From contig CAJXQR010000003.1 in assembly GCA_913058345.1 (NCBI GenBank), positions 186,001 to 250,000 of the forward strand: a DNA stretch of 64,000 nucleotides, in the 5' to 3' direction. A program made the translations under genes and the position numbers. Positions 35,458 to 44,846 of this stretch are shown here, piece by piece (within the stretch, counting starts at the first letter, position 1; each line of letters begins with the position of its first letter). A model generated the notes under the pieces. That model saw only the letters and a list, made by a program, of their open reading frames with translations. It was not told the DNA's origin and made no database searches. Source of the stretch: an uncultured Gammaproteobacteria bacterium. GTDB taxonomy: Bacteria > Pseudomonadota > Gammaproteobacteria > Pseudomonadales > Porticoccaceae.

Positions 35458-37230
35458 TTACGCGGCTCTTTCCTGGGCAATCTTGATGGCGTTTTTGCCG
35501 TGACCGCTGCGCAGTAGCTCGCCGGGCGTGGCACCGGTGCATTCACCGTTATTAAAGGTCACTTCACCATTGACGATAATGGCCTGGTAGCCTTCTGCGC
35601 GTTTTATGCGGCGCCATTCGCCAGCCGGTAAATCGTGGACGATCTCGCCAATCCATTCGTCACCATCACCGAGGGCATGAATGTCGTACACCACGATATC
35701 GGCAGCCCAGCCTTCACGCAAAACACCGCGTTCTTTTAAGCCCACTGCTTGAGCGGGCAGGGCGGCGAGACGGTAGTGAGCTTCTTCCAGAGTGATTTTC
35801 TCTTCGTCGCGCACCAGCCACTTGAGAAAGTCAGTGGTGTAGGCGCCTCCGGTGAAAAACTTGGTGTGAGCGCCACCATCGGATACACCGGGGATGGTGT
35901 AGCTATTGTGATTGATGATCTCGGCCATAAAATCGGCATTAAAGCCACGGTCTGGGCCGAGGAAATGAACATTGAGCTCGCCTTCTAGTGACAGGTCGAG
36001 CATGACGTGAATAGGGTGCTTGCCTTCTTCTTCACCAATTTGGGCAAGGGTTTTGCCGACATACTTTTCTAGTGATTGGGTGCCGTGCACATCTTGTACT
36101 TGAAGTTGCGGCACTGCCCCGCCAACCCCGGCCTGAATGACCTGCAAACGCCGGTCGGCCTCTTCGGTTTCGGCGATGATAGCCTCGCGCAGTTTGTTGT
36201 CTTTAAGTTTTTCGAGCTTTTCTTCTTTGGTGCCGGTTGTTAGCTGGCGCCAGGCGGGACTGGCATCGTAGAGGTTCCAGTGCTCAAGGGTAAAACAAAA
36301 GCCGGTGCGCACTGTGCCAGCCTGACCGTAAATTTGCAGACCTTTATCGCGAGCCTTGTTTAGCCAGTCGAGGCTGCGACGGTGAACTCGGGCATTTTTG
36401 CGTGTCGGTGCAATGGCGTTGTGGAGTACTGGGCGGCCAGTGACTTCTGCCAGTGTTTCGAGAAATTGCATATCGGTTTTGATATCACCGGTGGCCTGAG
36501 TAATCTGTACGTTGCCTTCGCCACGGTCATGCAGAACGTTGGCGAGATTGAGGACTTCAGCATCGCTCATGGTGTCGGTGACCATCGGGGTGCCGTCGAA
36601 GTCAGCCTGCGTGGAGTTTTCGCCGAGACGTTGGATGGAAAAGCCCATCAAGCCGGCTTCCATACCCTCGTCGAGCAGGCGTCTTAATTCTTTGCGTTCG
36701 TCCGGGGTTGCCTCTCTAGTTTTTGCTGCTTCAAGACCCATCACATAGGTTAATAAGGAGGCAGTAGGCATGTAGTGCACGCAATTGACACCCTTGGGGC
36801 GAGCGTCGAGGGAGTCGAGGTACTCGGGAATGGTTTCCCAAGTGAAGGGCATACCCTCTTTCATGCAATCGTAGGGGATCGCCTCGGTGCGGGTCATGGT
36901 CAATAGCGAGCGCTCTTGATACTCGGGCTTAACCGGGGCAAAACCAAAGCCACAGTTGCCCAGTACCACGGTAGTCACCCCATGCCAGCCAGAAATAGTG
37001 CAGTAGGGGTCCCAATGGATTTGCGCATCGTAGTGGGTGTGCAGGTCGACAAAGCCGGGACAGACAATTTTGCCGGTGGCGTCGATTATTTTTTTTGCGG
37101 TACCAGGCGCCTCACCGCCGATTTGGGCGATTTTGCCATCTTTAATCCAGACATCGGCTAGGCGTCTTGGGGCACGGGTGCCATCGACAACGGTGCCGCC
37201 TTTGATGTGAATATCATAAACGTTGGACAT
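35458..37230 (-). CDS. Amidohydrolase family 3 protein, D-aminoacylase/N-acyl-D-amino-acid deacylase type
   Basis: A 590-residue metal-dependent amidohydrolase. The strand-1 metal motif is DLHTHYDAQ, with His64 and His66. GNCGFGFAPV and GVSDGGAHTKFF are typical of the N-acyl-D-amino-acid deacylase group, the latter holding the catalytic Asp of strand 8. The small beta domain is split between both ends (IKGGTVVDGTRAPRRLADV and ADIVVYD). These enzymes cleave N-acyl-D-amino acids or related amides in the cytoplasm; members in marine gammaproteobacteria have no confirmed substrate. The length is longer than the roughly 490 of typical D-aminoacylases. ATG 37230 has AGGAG eight bases upstream. Single-gene unit with its own terminator. 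Confidence 0.85.
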   Translation of the reverse strand: MSNVYDIHIKGGTVVDGTRAPRRLADVWIKDGKIAQIGGEAPGTAKKIIDATGKIVCPGFVDLHTHYDAQIHWDPYCTISGWHGVTTVVLGNCGFGFAPVKPEYQERSLLTMTRTEAIPYDCMKEGMPFTWETIPEYLDSLDARPKGVNCVHYMPTASLLTYVMGLEAAKTREATPDERKELRRLLDEGMEAGLMGFSIQRLGENSTQADFDGTPMVTDTMSDAEVLNLANVLHDRGEGNVQITQATGDIKTDMQFLETLAEVTGRPVLHNAIAPTRKNARVHRRSLDWLNKARDKGLQIYGQAGTVRTGFCFTLEHWNLYDASPAWRQLTTGTKEEKLEKLKDNKLREAIIAETEEADRRLQVIQAGVGGAVPQLQVQDVHGTQSLEKYVGKTLAQIGEEEGKHPIHVMLDLSLEGELNVHFLGPDRGFNADFMAEIINHNSYTIPGVSDGGAHTKFFTGGAYTTDFLKWLVRDEEKITLEEAHYRLAALPAQAVGLKERGVLREGWAADIVVYDIHALGDGDEWIGEIVHDLPAGEWRRIKRAEGYQAIIVNGEVTFNNGECTGATPGELLRSGHGKNAIKIAQERAA

Positions 37231-37750
37231 GGTTAACTCTCCTAAGGTAGAAACGGTGAGATAACGTTCAAAGAATAAAATACGAAGGGCTACGGGCTTT
37301 TATCGTTTGGTTTTAGAGTAGGCCCTAGTTATTCAGATTGATCGCATCTAATTTATAATTTTATGGACGACCTGTTTCTGGGCAGCAGTCTTTAGATAGC
37401 AGTGCACGCACAAGCTAGAAATTGCTGGCTGCGCCCTTGTTTCATTTCACTATAGCATTAGGACAATTAAGGAGGGAGGCGAGAAAGGTGACTGTATGTT
37501 GATATTGGTATTAATTTCTGAATCTTACGAGTTGGGGCAACCGTGTTTGTCCTGATAAACGTCCTTTGTTTCGCGGCAATGTATCGCTTACAATTCGGCC
37601 TGTTCTGCACGTCTTTTTCGTTTTTTATTGATGCCAACGGGGACCGTGCCATAGCTCGCTTTTAACTAGTGTATAGTTAGACAAACCAGACTTTGTGCGT
37701 TTGGCCGTTGGTTTTAGAGCTCGGACTCCGAGATAACAAAAGGCAAGTTT
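37231..37750. other. Intergenic region between divergent amidohydrolase and oadG
   Basis: This stretch of 520 bases contains no supported gene on either strand. It presumably carries promoters for the amidohydrolase and for the oad operon. A TATAGT at 37672-37677 could be the oad -10 element, but no matching -35 was found. Confidence 0.35.
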
Positions 37751-37987
37751 ATGGAAGTCGATTTATTTCAACAGGGTATCGATCTGATGCTCTTTGGCAT
37801 GGGCACTGTATTTGCGTTTCTGATCTCACTGGTCGGCGCCAGTTATTTGATGTCCTGGGTGATTACACGTTTTTTCCCCGAACCCATACAGCCTGAGGCG
37901 ACGGTGCAGATGGCGCCAGTTGCAGCCGTTGAACCTCGTATACAGGCAGTGATACAAGCGGCAATTGATAAACATAGAAGTCGTTAA
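37751..37987 (+). CDS. oadG: Oxaloacetate decarboxylase gamma subunit
   Basis: A 78-residue subunit with one transmembrane helix (about residues 12-36, MLFGMGTVFAFLISLVGASY) and a short Pro/Ala-rich cytoplasmic tail. OadG anchors OadA to the membrane subunit OadB and helps assemble the sodium-pumping complex. The size and the gene order G-A-B are standard. It begins 73 bases after the TATAGT element mentioned for the preceding region. Confidence 0.9.
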   Translation: MEVDLFQQGIDLMLFGMGTVFAFLISLVGASYLMSWVITRFFPEPIQPEATVQMAPVAAVEPRIQAVIQAAIDKHRSR

Positions 37988-38067
37988 GCGTATTAAACCC
38001 CCCGGCTTAGTCTGCTAGTGGATACAGTGGTCATAGCCCCGTCGTTTAAACAGTTGAGAGTGATTTA

Positions 38068-39849
38068 ATGGTAGAGCAGAAAAAAGCCCTTGGGATTACT
38101 GACGTGGTGTTGCGGGATGCACATCAATCACTTTTTGCGACACGATTACGTATCGACGATATGTTGCCGATCGCCGAAAAGCTTGATCAGATTGGTTTCT
38201 GGTCGCTGGAAACCTGGGGTGGAGCAACCTTTGATGCCTGTATACGCTATCTGGGGGAAGACCCCTGGGATCGTATTCGTGAGCTAAAAAAGGCTATGCC
38301 GAATACGCCTCAGCAAATGCTCTTCAGGGGGCAAAATATTCTCGGTTATCGTCATTATGCTGATGATGTGGTGACTAAGTTTGTTGAGCGTGCAGCCATC
38401 AATGGTGTCGATGTGTTTCGCGTCTTTGATGCGATGAACGATATGCGCAATTTAAGCACCGCTTTACAGGCCGTAAAGAATGTCGGCAAGCACGCTCAGG
38501 GAACGATCTCTTATACCGTTAGTCCGGTGCACAATATTGACTTGTGGGTGGACATGGCCCGCGAGCTCGAAGATATGCAGGCCGATTCCATCTGTATAAA
38601 AGACATGGCCGGTTTGCTGACCCCCTATACGGGCTTTGAGCTGGTCAGTAGGCTTAAAACAGCCGTTAATATCCCCATTCATATGCAAAGCCATGCCACC
38701 ACGGGTATGTCGACGGCAACCTATTTGAAGTGTATTGAGGCCGGTATCGATAATGTGGACACGGCGATTTCATCAATGTCGATGACCTACGGTCACTCGC
38801 CCACCGAAGCACTGGTAGCTATTCTTGACGGCACCGAACGTGCAACCGGTCTGGACATGGGTTTGCTAGAACAAATCGCTGCCTATTTCCGCGAAGTGAG
38901 AAAGAAATACGCCAAGTTTGAAGGTTCGTTAAGAGGGGTTGATTCACGCATTCTTGTTGCTCAAGTGCCCGGTGGCATGCTCACGAATATGGAAAGCCAG
39001 TTACACGAGCAGGGAGCAATCGATCGGTTTGATGAAGTGCTGGCTGAAATACCACGTGTGAGGGAAGACCTTGGCTTCTTGCCGCTGGTGACCCCCACCT
39101 CGCAAATTGTTGGTACGCAGTCTGTGATCAATGTCCTGACTGGCGAACGCTATAAAACGATTACTAAAGAGACGGCAGCCGTTCTAAAAGGTGAATACGG
39201 TGCGACACCCGCAGCGGTGAATGAAGAGTTACAGGCTAAAGTTCTCGAGGGTGGTGAAGCGATTACCGTAAGGCCGGCCGATTTAATTGCCCCTGAACTG
39301 GATAAACTGCGTGCCGAGTTGAATGATCAGGCGGAAGAAAGGGGCATCACCTTAAAAGAGGGCGAGCAACAAATTGATGATGTACTGACCTACGCACTGT
39401 TTCCGCAAGTTGGCTTGAAGTTTTTAGAAAATCGCGACAACCCCTCTGCCTTCGAACCAGTCCCCACGGGCAAAGAAGGCGATGTTGTTACCAACGATAA
39501 TGGCGAAGAGATTTATACCGTCAACGTCGAGGGTCGTGATTATACAGTCGCAGTGAGTAACGGCGGTGATGTCTCGGCCATTGTGCCCATGGGCGGGGCC
39601 GCTCCGGTATCGGGTGGTTCGGGGCCAGTCGGTGACGGTGAACCGGTCTCGGCACCATTGGCTGGCAATATCTTCAAGGTACTAGTGAAGCCAGGGCAGC
39701 AGGTGGCCGAGGGAGACAACCTGGTTATTCTTGAGGCAATGAAGATGGAAACTGCCGTCAGTGCTGTGCGAGCGGGCACTATCGGTGATGTGTTGGTGAA
39801 AGAGGGCGATGCCGTTAGCGTTGGCGACTCTCTCATCAAGCTCATCTAG
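38068..39849 (+). CDS. oadA: Oxaloacetate decarboxylase alpha subunit (biotin-dependent)
   Basis: A 593-residue cytoplasmic subunit. The carboxyltransferase domain is a TIM barrel opening with [17 protein letters not shown], whose Asp and later His residues bind the metal. It ends near residue 460, followed by a Gly/Pro-rich linker and a biotinyl domain with EAMKMETA, biotin attached to Lys559. It transfers carboxyl from oxaloacetate to biotin, after which OadB releases CO2 and pumps Na+. The length matches Klebsiella and Vibrio OadA (about 595). Confidence 0.96.
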   Translation: MVEQKKALGITDVVLRDAHQSLFATRLRIDDMLPIAEKLDQIGFWSLETWGGATFDACIRYLGEDPWDRIRELKKAMPNTPQQMLFRGQNILGYRHYADDVVTKFVERAAINGVDVFRVFDAMNDMRNLSTALQAVKNVGKHAQGTISYTVSPVHNIDLWVDMARELEDMQADSICIKDMAGLLTPYTGFELVSRLKTAVNIPIHMQSHATTGMSTATYLKCIEAGIDNVDTAISSMSMTYGHSPTEALVAILDGTERATGLDMGLLEQIAAYFREVRKKYAKFEGSLRGVDSRILVAQVPGGMLTNMESQLHEQGAIDRFDEVLAEIPRVREDLGFLPLVTPTSQIVGTQSVINVLTGERYKTITKETAAVLKGEYGATPAAVNEELQAKVLEGGEAITVRPADLIAPELDKLRAELNDQAEERGITLKEGEQQIDDVLTYALFPQVGLKFLENRDNPSAFEPVPTGKEGDVVTNDNGEEIYTVNVEGRDYTVAVSNGGDVSAIVPMGGAAPVSGGSGPVGDGEPVSAPLAGNIFKVLVKPGQQVAEGDNLVILEAMKMETAVSAVRAGTIGDVLVKEGDAVSVGDSLIKLI

Positions 39850-39864
39850 CCTGCGGAGTTAATC

Positions 39865-41037
39865 ATGGATCAATTAATTAAACTCTGGACTGAATCCGGT
39901 CTGGCTCAAATTGAAGTGGGCACCATAGTGATGATGGCAGTGGGCTTTACCCTACTGTTTCTGGCTATTCGCAAGGGCTTTGAACCGCTGTTATTGGTGC
40001 CCATCGGCTTTGGTACTATCCTGGTCAATATTCCTGGCGCCGGGTTCGAGGCCGCACCTATTTACGATGCGATGGGGCACCTGGAATCCCCCGGCGGTTT
40101 GATGTACTACATCTACAATGTCGGTATTGCCTCGGGTATGTTTCCGCTCATCATCTTTATGGGTGTCGGTGCTATGACCGATTTTGGTCCCTTGCTGGCC
40201 AACCCGAAGACCTTGTTACTCGGTGCCGCTGCCCAGGTGGGTATTTTTGTGACGGTAATGGGCGCAGTGGGCTTGAGCAGCCTGGGAATTCTCGATTTCT
40301 CCATTCGCGACGCGGCATCAATTGGCATTATTGGCGGCGCTGATGGGCCGACGGCAATCTTTGTTACCAGTAAATTGTCGCCAGACTTACTCGGGGCAGT
40401 TGCAGTTGCCGCTTACTCTTATATGGCACTGGTGCCGATTATTCAGCCGCCAATTATGCGCGCGCTGACCACAGAGGCTGAGCGTAAAATTGAGATGGTG
40501 CAGTTGCGCCCCGTATCGCCCCGAGAAAAAATCGTTTTCCCCATGCTGTTACTTGGCCTTGTCGCCATGTTACTACCGAGTGCTGCACCGCTGTTGGGTA
40601 TGTTCTGCTTCGGTAATTTAATGCGCGAGTGTGGTGTGGTCGATCGTTTGAGTGACACGACACAAAATGCCCTGATTAATATCGTCACCATTTTCCTTGG
40701 TCTCGCCGTTGGCTCGAAAATGAGTGCCGATAAATTCCTCAATTGGGAAACTCTGGGTATTCTCGCCCTGGGGGCTCTGGCCTTTTGTATTGGCACTGCG
40801 GCGGGGGTATTAATGGCTAAATTGATGAACCGCTTTAGTGCAACACCCATCAACCCCTTAATTGGTTCTGCCGGTGTATCGGCTGTACCTATGGCGGCGC
40901 GTGTGTCGAATAAAATTGGTCTCGAAGCCAATCCACAAAACTTTTTGCTGATGCACGCCATGGGGCCGAACGTGGCCGGTGTGATCGGTTCCGCTGTTGC
41001 AGCGGGGGTGATGATTTCTATGGTTTCCGGTTTTTAA
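39865..41037 (+). CDS. oadB: Oxaloacetate decarboxylase beta subunit (Na+ pump)
   Basis: A 390-residue membrane protein with about nine to eleven helices. It decarboxylates carboxybiotin and drives sodium export. The conserved stretch [19 protein letters not shown] contains the essential aspartate of the Na+/proton path, and [17 protein letters not shown] lies in the second conserved region. It starts 15 bases after oadA, so the operon is tight. It is shorter than Klebsiella OadB (433), but this short form is common. Confidence 0.95.
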   Translation: MDQLIKLWTESGLAQIEVGTIVMMAVGFTLLFLAIRKGFEPLLLVPIGFGTILVNIPGAGFEAAPIYDAMGHLESPGGLMYYIYNVGIASGMFPLIIFMGVGAMTDFGPLLANPKTLLLGAAAQVGIFVTVMGAVGLSSLGILDFSIRDAASIGIIGGADGPTAIFVTSKLSPDLLGAVAVAAYSYMALVPIIQPPIMRALTTEAERKIEMVQLRPVSPREKIVFPMLLLGLVAMLLPSAAPLLGMFCFGNLMRECGVVDRLSDTTQNALINIVTIFLGLAVGSKMSADKFLNWETLGILALGALAFCIGTAAGVLMAKLMNRFSATPINPLIGSAGVSAVPMAARVSNKIGLEANPQNFLLMHAMGPNVAGVIGSAVAAGVMISMVSGF

Positions 41038-41061
41038 TACGGGGTGAGTGAGAAACGTGTA

Positions 41062-41364
41062 ATGGTAGTTCAGGCACTTATTGAAAAAAAATTAAGCGAA
41101 GGCTTGGCCCCGGTTTTTTTGCAGGTGGATAACGAAAGCTATCGACATAATGTGCCCGAAAATGCAGAGACTCACTTTAAAGTGGTCATTGCCGCTGAGG
41201 CTTTTATTGGCCAGCGTGCTGTGCAACGTCATCAACAAGTGTATCGGCTGCTCGCTGAAGAACTGCAAGGGGGCGTCCACGCTCTCGCTATCCACGCCTA
41301 TACACCCCAGGATTGGCAGGCGCAGGGTCAGGCTCCCAGCTCACCCGAATGTTTGGGTGGTTAA
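41062..41364 (+). CDS. bolA: BolA family protein
   Basis: A 100-residue BolA-like protein. It has IEKKLSEGLAPVFLQVDNES, then HFKVVIAAEAFIGQRAVQRHQ and VHALAIHAYTPQDW, which is the class II KH-like fold. BolA partners glutaredoxins in iron-sulfur handling and affects cell shape and stress. ATG 41062 matches the family start; a GTG at 41044 in frame is also possible. It follows oadB by 25 bases and probably shares its transcript. A hairpin (CACCCGAA / TTTGGGTG, with one G-T pair) overlaps the stop. Confidence 0.88.
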   Translation: MVVQALIEKKLSEGLAPVFLQVDNESYRHNVPENAETHFKVVIAAEAFIGQRAVQRHQQVYRLLAEELQGGVHALAIHAYTPQDWQAQGQAPSSPECLGG

Positions 41365-41429
41365 GCGCATTGGGAGCACATTATTAAAGTTCTCACGAAA
41401 TTTCGTTGAAACTCCCTAAAGATATTTCG

Positions 41430-41493
41430 CTTAATCTAGATCAACTCTAGTTTATTCCTCTCTTAATCTGGATCAATTCTAGCTCATTCCTCT
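41430..41493. repeat. Tandem 32-base direct repeat upstream of ompW
   Basis: Two adjacent copies, 41430-41461 and 41462-41493, differ at four of 32 positions (offsets 9, 16, 22 and 24). Each starts CTTAATCT and ends CATTCCTCT or TATTCCTCT. A local duplication of a promoter element is the simplest explanation. Confidence 0.85.
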
Positions 41494-41511
41494 AGTGCTC
41501 TAATGATCATG
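41431..41511 (+). promoter_or_regulatory. ompW promoter with two FNR/ANR-like boxes
   Basis: Each repeat copy holds an FNR/ANR-like box with nine of ten matches to TTGAT-N4-ATCAA. The first is TTAAT-CTAG-ATCAA (41431-41444); the second is TTAAT-CTGG-ATCAA (41463-41476). The centres are 32 bases apart, about three helical turns. Downstream, TGCTCTAAT contains an extended -10 with TCTAAT at 41499-41504. With a start near 41511 the second box would be centred at -41.5, the class II FNR position. OmpW homologues are controlled by FNR or ANR in several bacteria. The spacing is read from sequence; regulation is inferred. Confidence 0.6.
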
Positions 41512-41537
41512 TCATTTCTTAGAGAGGGGTATGCAGT

Positions 41538-42221
41538 ATGAGAAGTCGAACAATCAATTCACTCGTTGCTGGTTCTTTATTGTCCACAGGCTTGGTCTGC
41601 GGCGCGGGCAATGCACTGGCCTATGAGGCGGGAGATATTATTCTTCGCGCTGGTGTTGCATCCGTACAACCGGATGAGAGCAGTTCTACGTTAAAGCTTG
41701 ATGGTAGCGCGTTGGCTGGAACCCATGCAGGTGTGGATAATAATGAGCAATTAGGGCTGACTGGCACTTATATGGTGACATCCAATGTGGGTATTGGTCT
41801 GTTGGCTGCTACCCCTTTTGAACACGATATTACGGCTAATGGCATGGGAGTGGATGCTGGTTCAACAAAGCATTTGCCACCGACGTTAACCTTGCAATAC
41901 TTTCCGATGAATTCGGCGTCTGATTTTCAGCCTTATGTGGGTATCGGCGTTAACTATACGGCTTTCTTCGATGAGGAAGTTGATAGTGAATTAGAAGGGG
42001 TTTTGGGAAGAGGGGACCTGGAACTCGATGATTCTATTGGTTGGGCTCTGGAAGCAGGTTTTGATTATGCGTTTGATGAGCACTGGGTATTAAATGCGGC
42101 TGTCTGGTATATCGATATCGACACAAATGCTGACTTTAAGTTTGATAGTGGTTCGCGTGTTCAAGCGGATGTGGATATTGATCCCTGGGTTTATATGGCA
42201 GGTATTGGCTATAAGTTTTAA
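41538..42221 (+). CDS. ompW: OmpW family outer-membrane protein
   Basis: A 227-residue outer-membrane beta-barrel of eight strands with a hydrophobic channel. The signal peptide ends near ALA at residue 28. Family motifs are YEAGDIILRAGVASVQP, LPPTLTLQYFP, FQPYVGIGVNYT and the C-terminal VYMAGIGYKF, whose terminal Phe is the Bam recognition signal. It is thought to carry small hydrophobic molecules and is induced in low oxygen or stress in several species. ATG 41538 has AGAGAGGGG eight bases upstream. It reads toward a shared bidirectional terminator. Confidence 0.92.
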   Translation: MRSRTINSLVAGSLLSTGLVCGAGNALAYEAGDIILRAGVASVQPDESSSTLKLDGSALAGTHAGVDNNEQLGLTGTYMVTSNVGIGLLAATPFEHDITANGMGVDAGSTKHLPPTLTLQYFPMNSASDFQPYVGIGVNYTAFFDEEVDSELEGVLGRGDLELDDSIGWALEAGFDYAFDEHWVLNAAVWYIDIDTNADFKFDSGSRVQADVDIDPWVYMAGIGYKF

Positions 42222-42243
42222 CCGCAGCTAGTGCGGAATTAGT

Positions 42244-42273
42244 AAAAAGCCGAGGCAGTTGCCTCGGCTTTTT
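42244..42273. terminator. Bidirectional terminator between ompW and the carboxyltransferase gene
   Basis: AAAAAGCCGAGGC and GCCTCGGCTTTTT form a thirteen-base perfect stem with a four-base loop, giving a T run in both directions. It serves ompW on the plus strand and the convergent gene on the minus strand. Confidence 0.9.
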
Positions 42274-42282
42274 GTTGTCTTG

Positions 42283-43833
42283 TTATTTGTCGTTTGTACC
42301 CAGCGCCTGGATGATGACTTTGCGCGTATCGACGGGATCAATAACGGCATCGATCTCCAGATAACTGGCAGCTTCTGTCGCTTTGCCGCGCTCATACATG
42401 GCGTTGAGTAGTTTATTGAAGAGAGCCTCTCGTTCACTCTTCGTTTTGATAGCGTCGAGTTCCTTTTTAAAACCGAGATGCACTGCTCCCTCTAAACCCA
42501 TAGCGCCAAATTCGCCGCTAGGCCAGGAGGCGCTGTAAACTGGACGCGAAAAGCTACCCCCTGCCATAGCAATGGCGCCCAGCCCGTAACCTTTGCGCAG
42601 GAAAATCGCGACCAAGGGGGATTTGAGGCGAGAACCAGCGACAAACATATCGGACATTTTGCGTACAGCCCCTTCGGTTTCACTCTCTGGCCCAACCATA
42701 AAGCCTGGGGTGTCACAGAGGGAGAGTAGTGGAAGCTTGAAGTCATTGCAGAGGTCAAAAAAACGGGTGGCTTTTAGTGCCGCCTCTGCATCAATGGCAC
42801 CACCGAGAAATTGGCAGTCATTACAAATCAGCCCAAAAGGTTTGCCTTCAATGCGTATAAAGCCCGTGATGATGCCGCAGCCGTAATCTCGGCGTAGTTC
42901 CGTGAAGGAGTCAGTATCAGCCAGTGTGGTGATGATATCTCTTACCTTGTAAACGAAACGACGGTCGGCAGGCAATAAAGGCCAAAGTTTTCGTTGGTCG
43001 GCGCAGCGCCAGTTGCTCGTGCTGCCCTGAAAATAGGAGAGCACTTGGCGAGCAATACGAGTAGCCTCGGCTTCATCGTCGGCGATTATATCCACTACGC
43101 CGTTTTTACTCTGGCAATCAATCGGACCAATGTCTGTCGGCTTATAGTGACCCATGCCGCCGCCTTCAATCATGGCGGGGCCGGCCATGCCAATCCATGA
43201 GCTTTTAGTGGCGATGGTGATATCGGCGCAGCCAAACAGGGCCGCGTTGCCCGCAAAGCAGTAACCATTATTGACAGCAATCATCGGCACGTGAGAGCGC
43301 AAGCCCGCCCAGGCAGCGAAAGAGCCTAAGTTTAAGCTTAACTCGTAGTCAGTATCGCCGGGCCTGCCGCCGCCTCCTTCGGTATACATCACCACGGGGC
43401 GTTTTAATTCAGCCGCGAGCTCAAGTGCGCGATCGAGTTTTTTATGGTGGAAAACCCCCTGGGTGCCAGCGAGTACAGTGTAGTCATTGACGATAACCAC
43501 GGCGCGACTGGTTTGCTCGTCAAACAGGGCGGCATTAATGGTGGCGAGACCGGTAATAATGCCATCGGCAGCCGTGTGCTTTTTCAGGTCCTCAATATCT
43601 CTGCGCTGACGCTGGGCAGCGACCGCCAATTGACCGTATTCAAGGAAAGAATCTTTATCGCAAAGGTGATCAAGGTTTTCTCGGGCACTGCGATAACCCC
43701 GGTGATGGCGTTTGGCAATGAGTTCTTTACGCTGCTCGTCGAGTGTGGATTTTATGCGCTCGTCAAAGTGCTGGATGACCTCTTCTTTGCGAGGGTGGAT
43801 GGCCGGCTGGGCCTGGGTCTTGATCCTGCTCAC
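42283..43833 (-). CDS. Acyl-CoA carboxylase carboxyltransferase subunit
   Basis: A 516-residue protein of the AccD/PccB type with the two crotonase-like carboxyltransferase halves. It contains YTVLAGTQGVFHHKKLDRALELA, GGGGRPGDTDYE, IAVNNGYCFAGNAAL and GGAIDAEAALKATRF. The glycine pairs form the oxyanion holes. It transfers carboxyl from biotin to an acyl-CoA such as propionyl-, methylcrotonyl- or geranyl-CoA. No biotin carboxylase or biotin carrier gene is adjacent, so the partner must be elsewhere. Start is GTG 43833. The substrate cannot be assigned from sequence alone. Confidence 0.85.
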   Translation of the reverse strand: MSRIKTQAQPAIHPRKEEVIQHFDERIKSTLDEQRKELIAKRHHRGYRSARENLDHLCDKDSFLEYGQLAVAAQRQRRDIEDLKKHTAADGIITGLATINAALFDEQTSRAVVIVNDYTVLAGTQGVFHHKKLDRALELAAELKRPVVMYTEGGGGRPGDTDYELSLNLGSFAAWAGLRSHVPMIAVNNGYCFAGNAALFGCADITIATKSSWIGMAGPAMIEGGGMGHYKPTDIGPIDCQSKNGVVDIIADDEAEATRIARQVLSYFQGSTSNWRCADQRKLWPLLPADRRFVYKVRDIITTLADTDSFTELRRDYGCGIITGFIRIEGKPFGLICNDCQFLGGAIDAEAALKATRFFDLCNDFKLPLLSLCDTPGFMVGPESETEGAVRKMSDMFVAGSRLKSPLVAIFLRKGYGLGAIAMAGGSFSRPVYSASWPSGEFGAMGLEGAVHLGFKKELDAIKTKSEREALFNKLLNAMYERGKATEAASYLEIDAVIDPVDTRKVIIQALGTNDK

Positions 43834-43967
43834 AGTGGGATATACCTCTGAGTATTTTTATTGGGATGAGCTTTACAGGCGTTTGAGTGTAACGTTAATC
43901 AAGGAAATGACGCTATCAGTTGAGTGACACAAGTTCTTTGAGAGAGGGTAGCTACGATGAAATAGCC

Positions 43968-44003
43968 AAAAAAAATGCCCGTGTCATTAAGAGACGGGCA
44001 TTT
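43968..44003 (-). terminator. Intrinsic terminator of the cytochrome c5 gene
   Basis: AAATGCCCGT and ACGGGCATTT pair over ten bases around an eleven-base loop. On the minus strand the stem is followed by a run of eight T residues, about 45 bases after the stop. Confidence 0.85.
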
Positions 44004-44049
44004 CTAAACGGTGTGAGTGGCCGGACAAGAGCCACCAGAAATCGATCTT

Positions 44050-44490
44050 CTATTTGCTGCCGTCAAGCATATAGTCAACACTGGCTTTCAGCTCGTCGTC
44101 CGAGCAATCCATACACAGACCTTTAGGGGGCATACCTTGAAAACCTTGTATAGCATGGGTGTACAAGGTGTCTATGCCCTTCTCTAGACGAGCAGTCCAC
44201 TGCTCTGGGGCTCCGTACTTGGGTGCGCCGGCCATGCCTGAACCGTGGCAGGTTTTACAGCTAGTATTATAAACATCTTCACCGCTACGGCTTCCACCAC
44301 TACTATCCGCAGCAGGTGCATTGGACACCTCTCCGACCAGGCTGATTTCACCAGCGGGTGCCAGGCGTTCTGACATCGCTTTTTCCTGTTCAGCACTAAG
44401 TTTAACTTCGCCCTTTTCGTCGCTACAAGCACCAAGGGTGAGCAGCGATACAACTGCTGTACAAAGAGCAAAAAGTTTCAGGTTTTTCAT
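44050..44490 (-). CDS. Cytochrome c5 family lipoprotein
   Basis: A 146-residue monohaem cytochrome c from the Met giving MKNLKLFALC; an upstream frame adds 36 residues without support. A lipobox LGAC places a lipidated Cys at 22, so it would be anchored in the membrane facing the periplasm. The haem motif is CKTCH (78-82) with Met120 (GMPPKG) as sixth ligand. The second pair CMDC (126-129) is the cytochrome c5 signature. It carries electrons to terminal oxidases or other reductases. ATG 44490 has GGAG eight bases upstream. The sequence between signal and haem (about 25-70) is low-complexity. Confidence 0.88.
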   Translation of the reverse strand: MKNLKLFALCTAVVSLLTLGACSDEKGEVKLSAEQEKAMSERLAPAGEISLVGEVSNAPAADSSGGSRSGEDVYNTSCKTCHGSGMAGAPKYGAPEQWTARLEKGIDTLYTHAIQGFQGMPPKGLCMDCSDDELKASVDYMLDGSK

Positions 44491-44669
44491 AAAATGGACT
44501 CCATTAGTCACGGTAGCTTGTCGAGAGTGGCGCGTATTATAGACGTTTTCCAAGGCTTCAGGAAAACATACAGCCATGTTCTTTACAAAATAGAGCACTG
44601 TTGTAATGGGTCTACCGGCATGGGCGTATTCGATTTGAAATGTCCATCCTCAAAGTACTTCCTTATTAA

Positions 44670-44713
44670 AAGATAATCATAAGTTATAATAGATATTATC
44701 TTGAATTATAATT
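44670..44713. promoter_or_regulatory. AT-rich inverted repeats upstream of the DUF1329 gene
   Basis: AAGATAAT (44670-44677) and ATTATCTT (44695-44702) are perfect complements 17 bases apart, and AATTATAATT (44704-44713) is a ten-base palindrome beside them. They sit 130-180 bases before the DUF1329 start. A regulator site is possible but no regulator is named. Confidence 0.35.
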
Positions 44714-44846
44714 AAAAGACTGCCATCTTGAAGGTGGAGGCGGATTTTTGCGGCTTTGCAAGAAACGCAACCGGATGTTGCAAGGGCTCACAATGTTTCC
44801 TACACCACTATAAAAAGTATAACTATTGAAGAAAGAGGGTCATTCT

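Noticed and set aside
40443-40961. 172-codon minus-strand ORF inside oadB
   Set aside because: It mirrors oadB; composition is Arg/Pro/Ile-rich with no recognisable domain.
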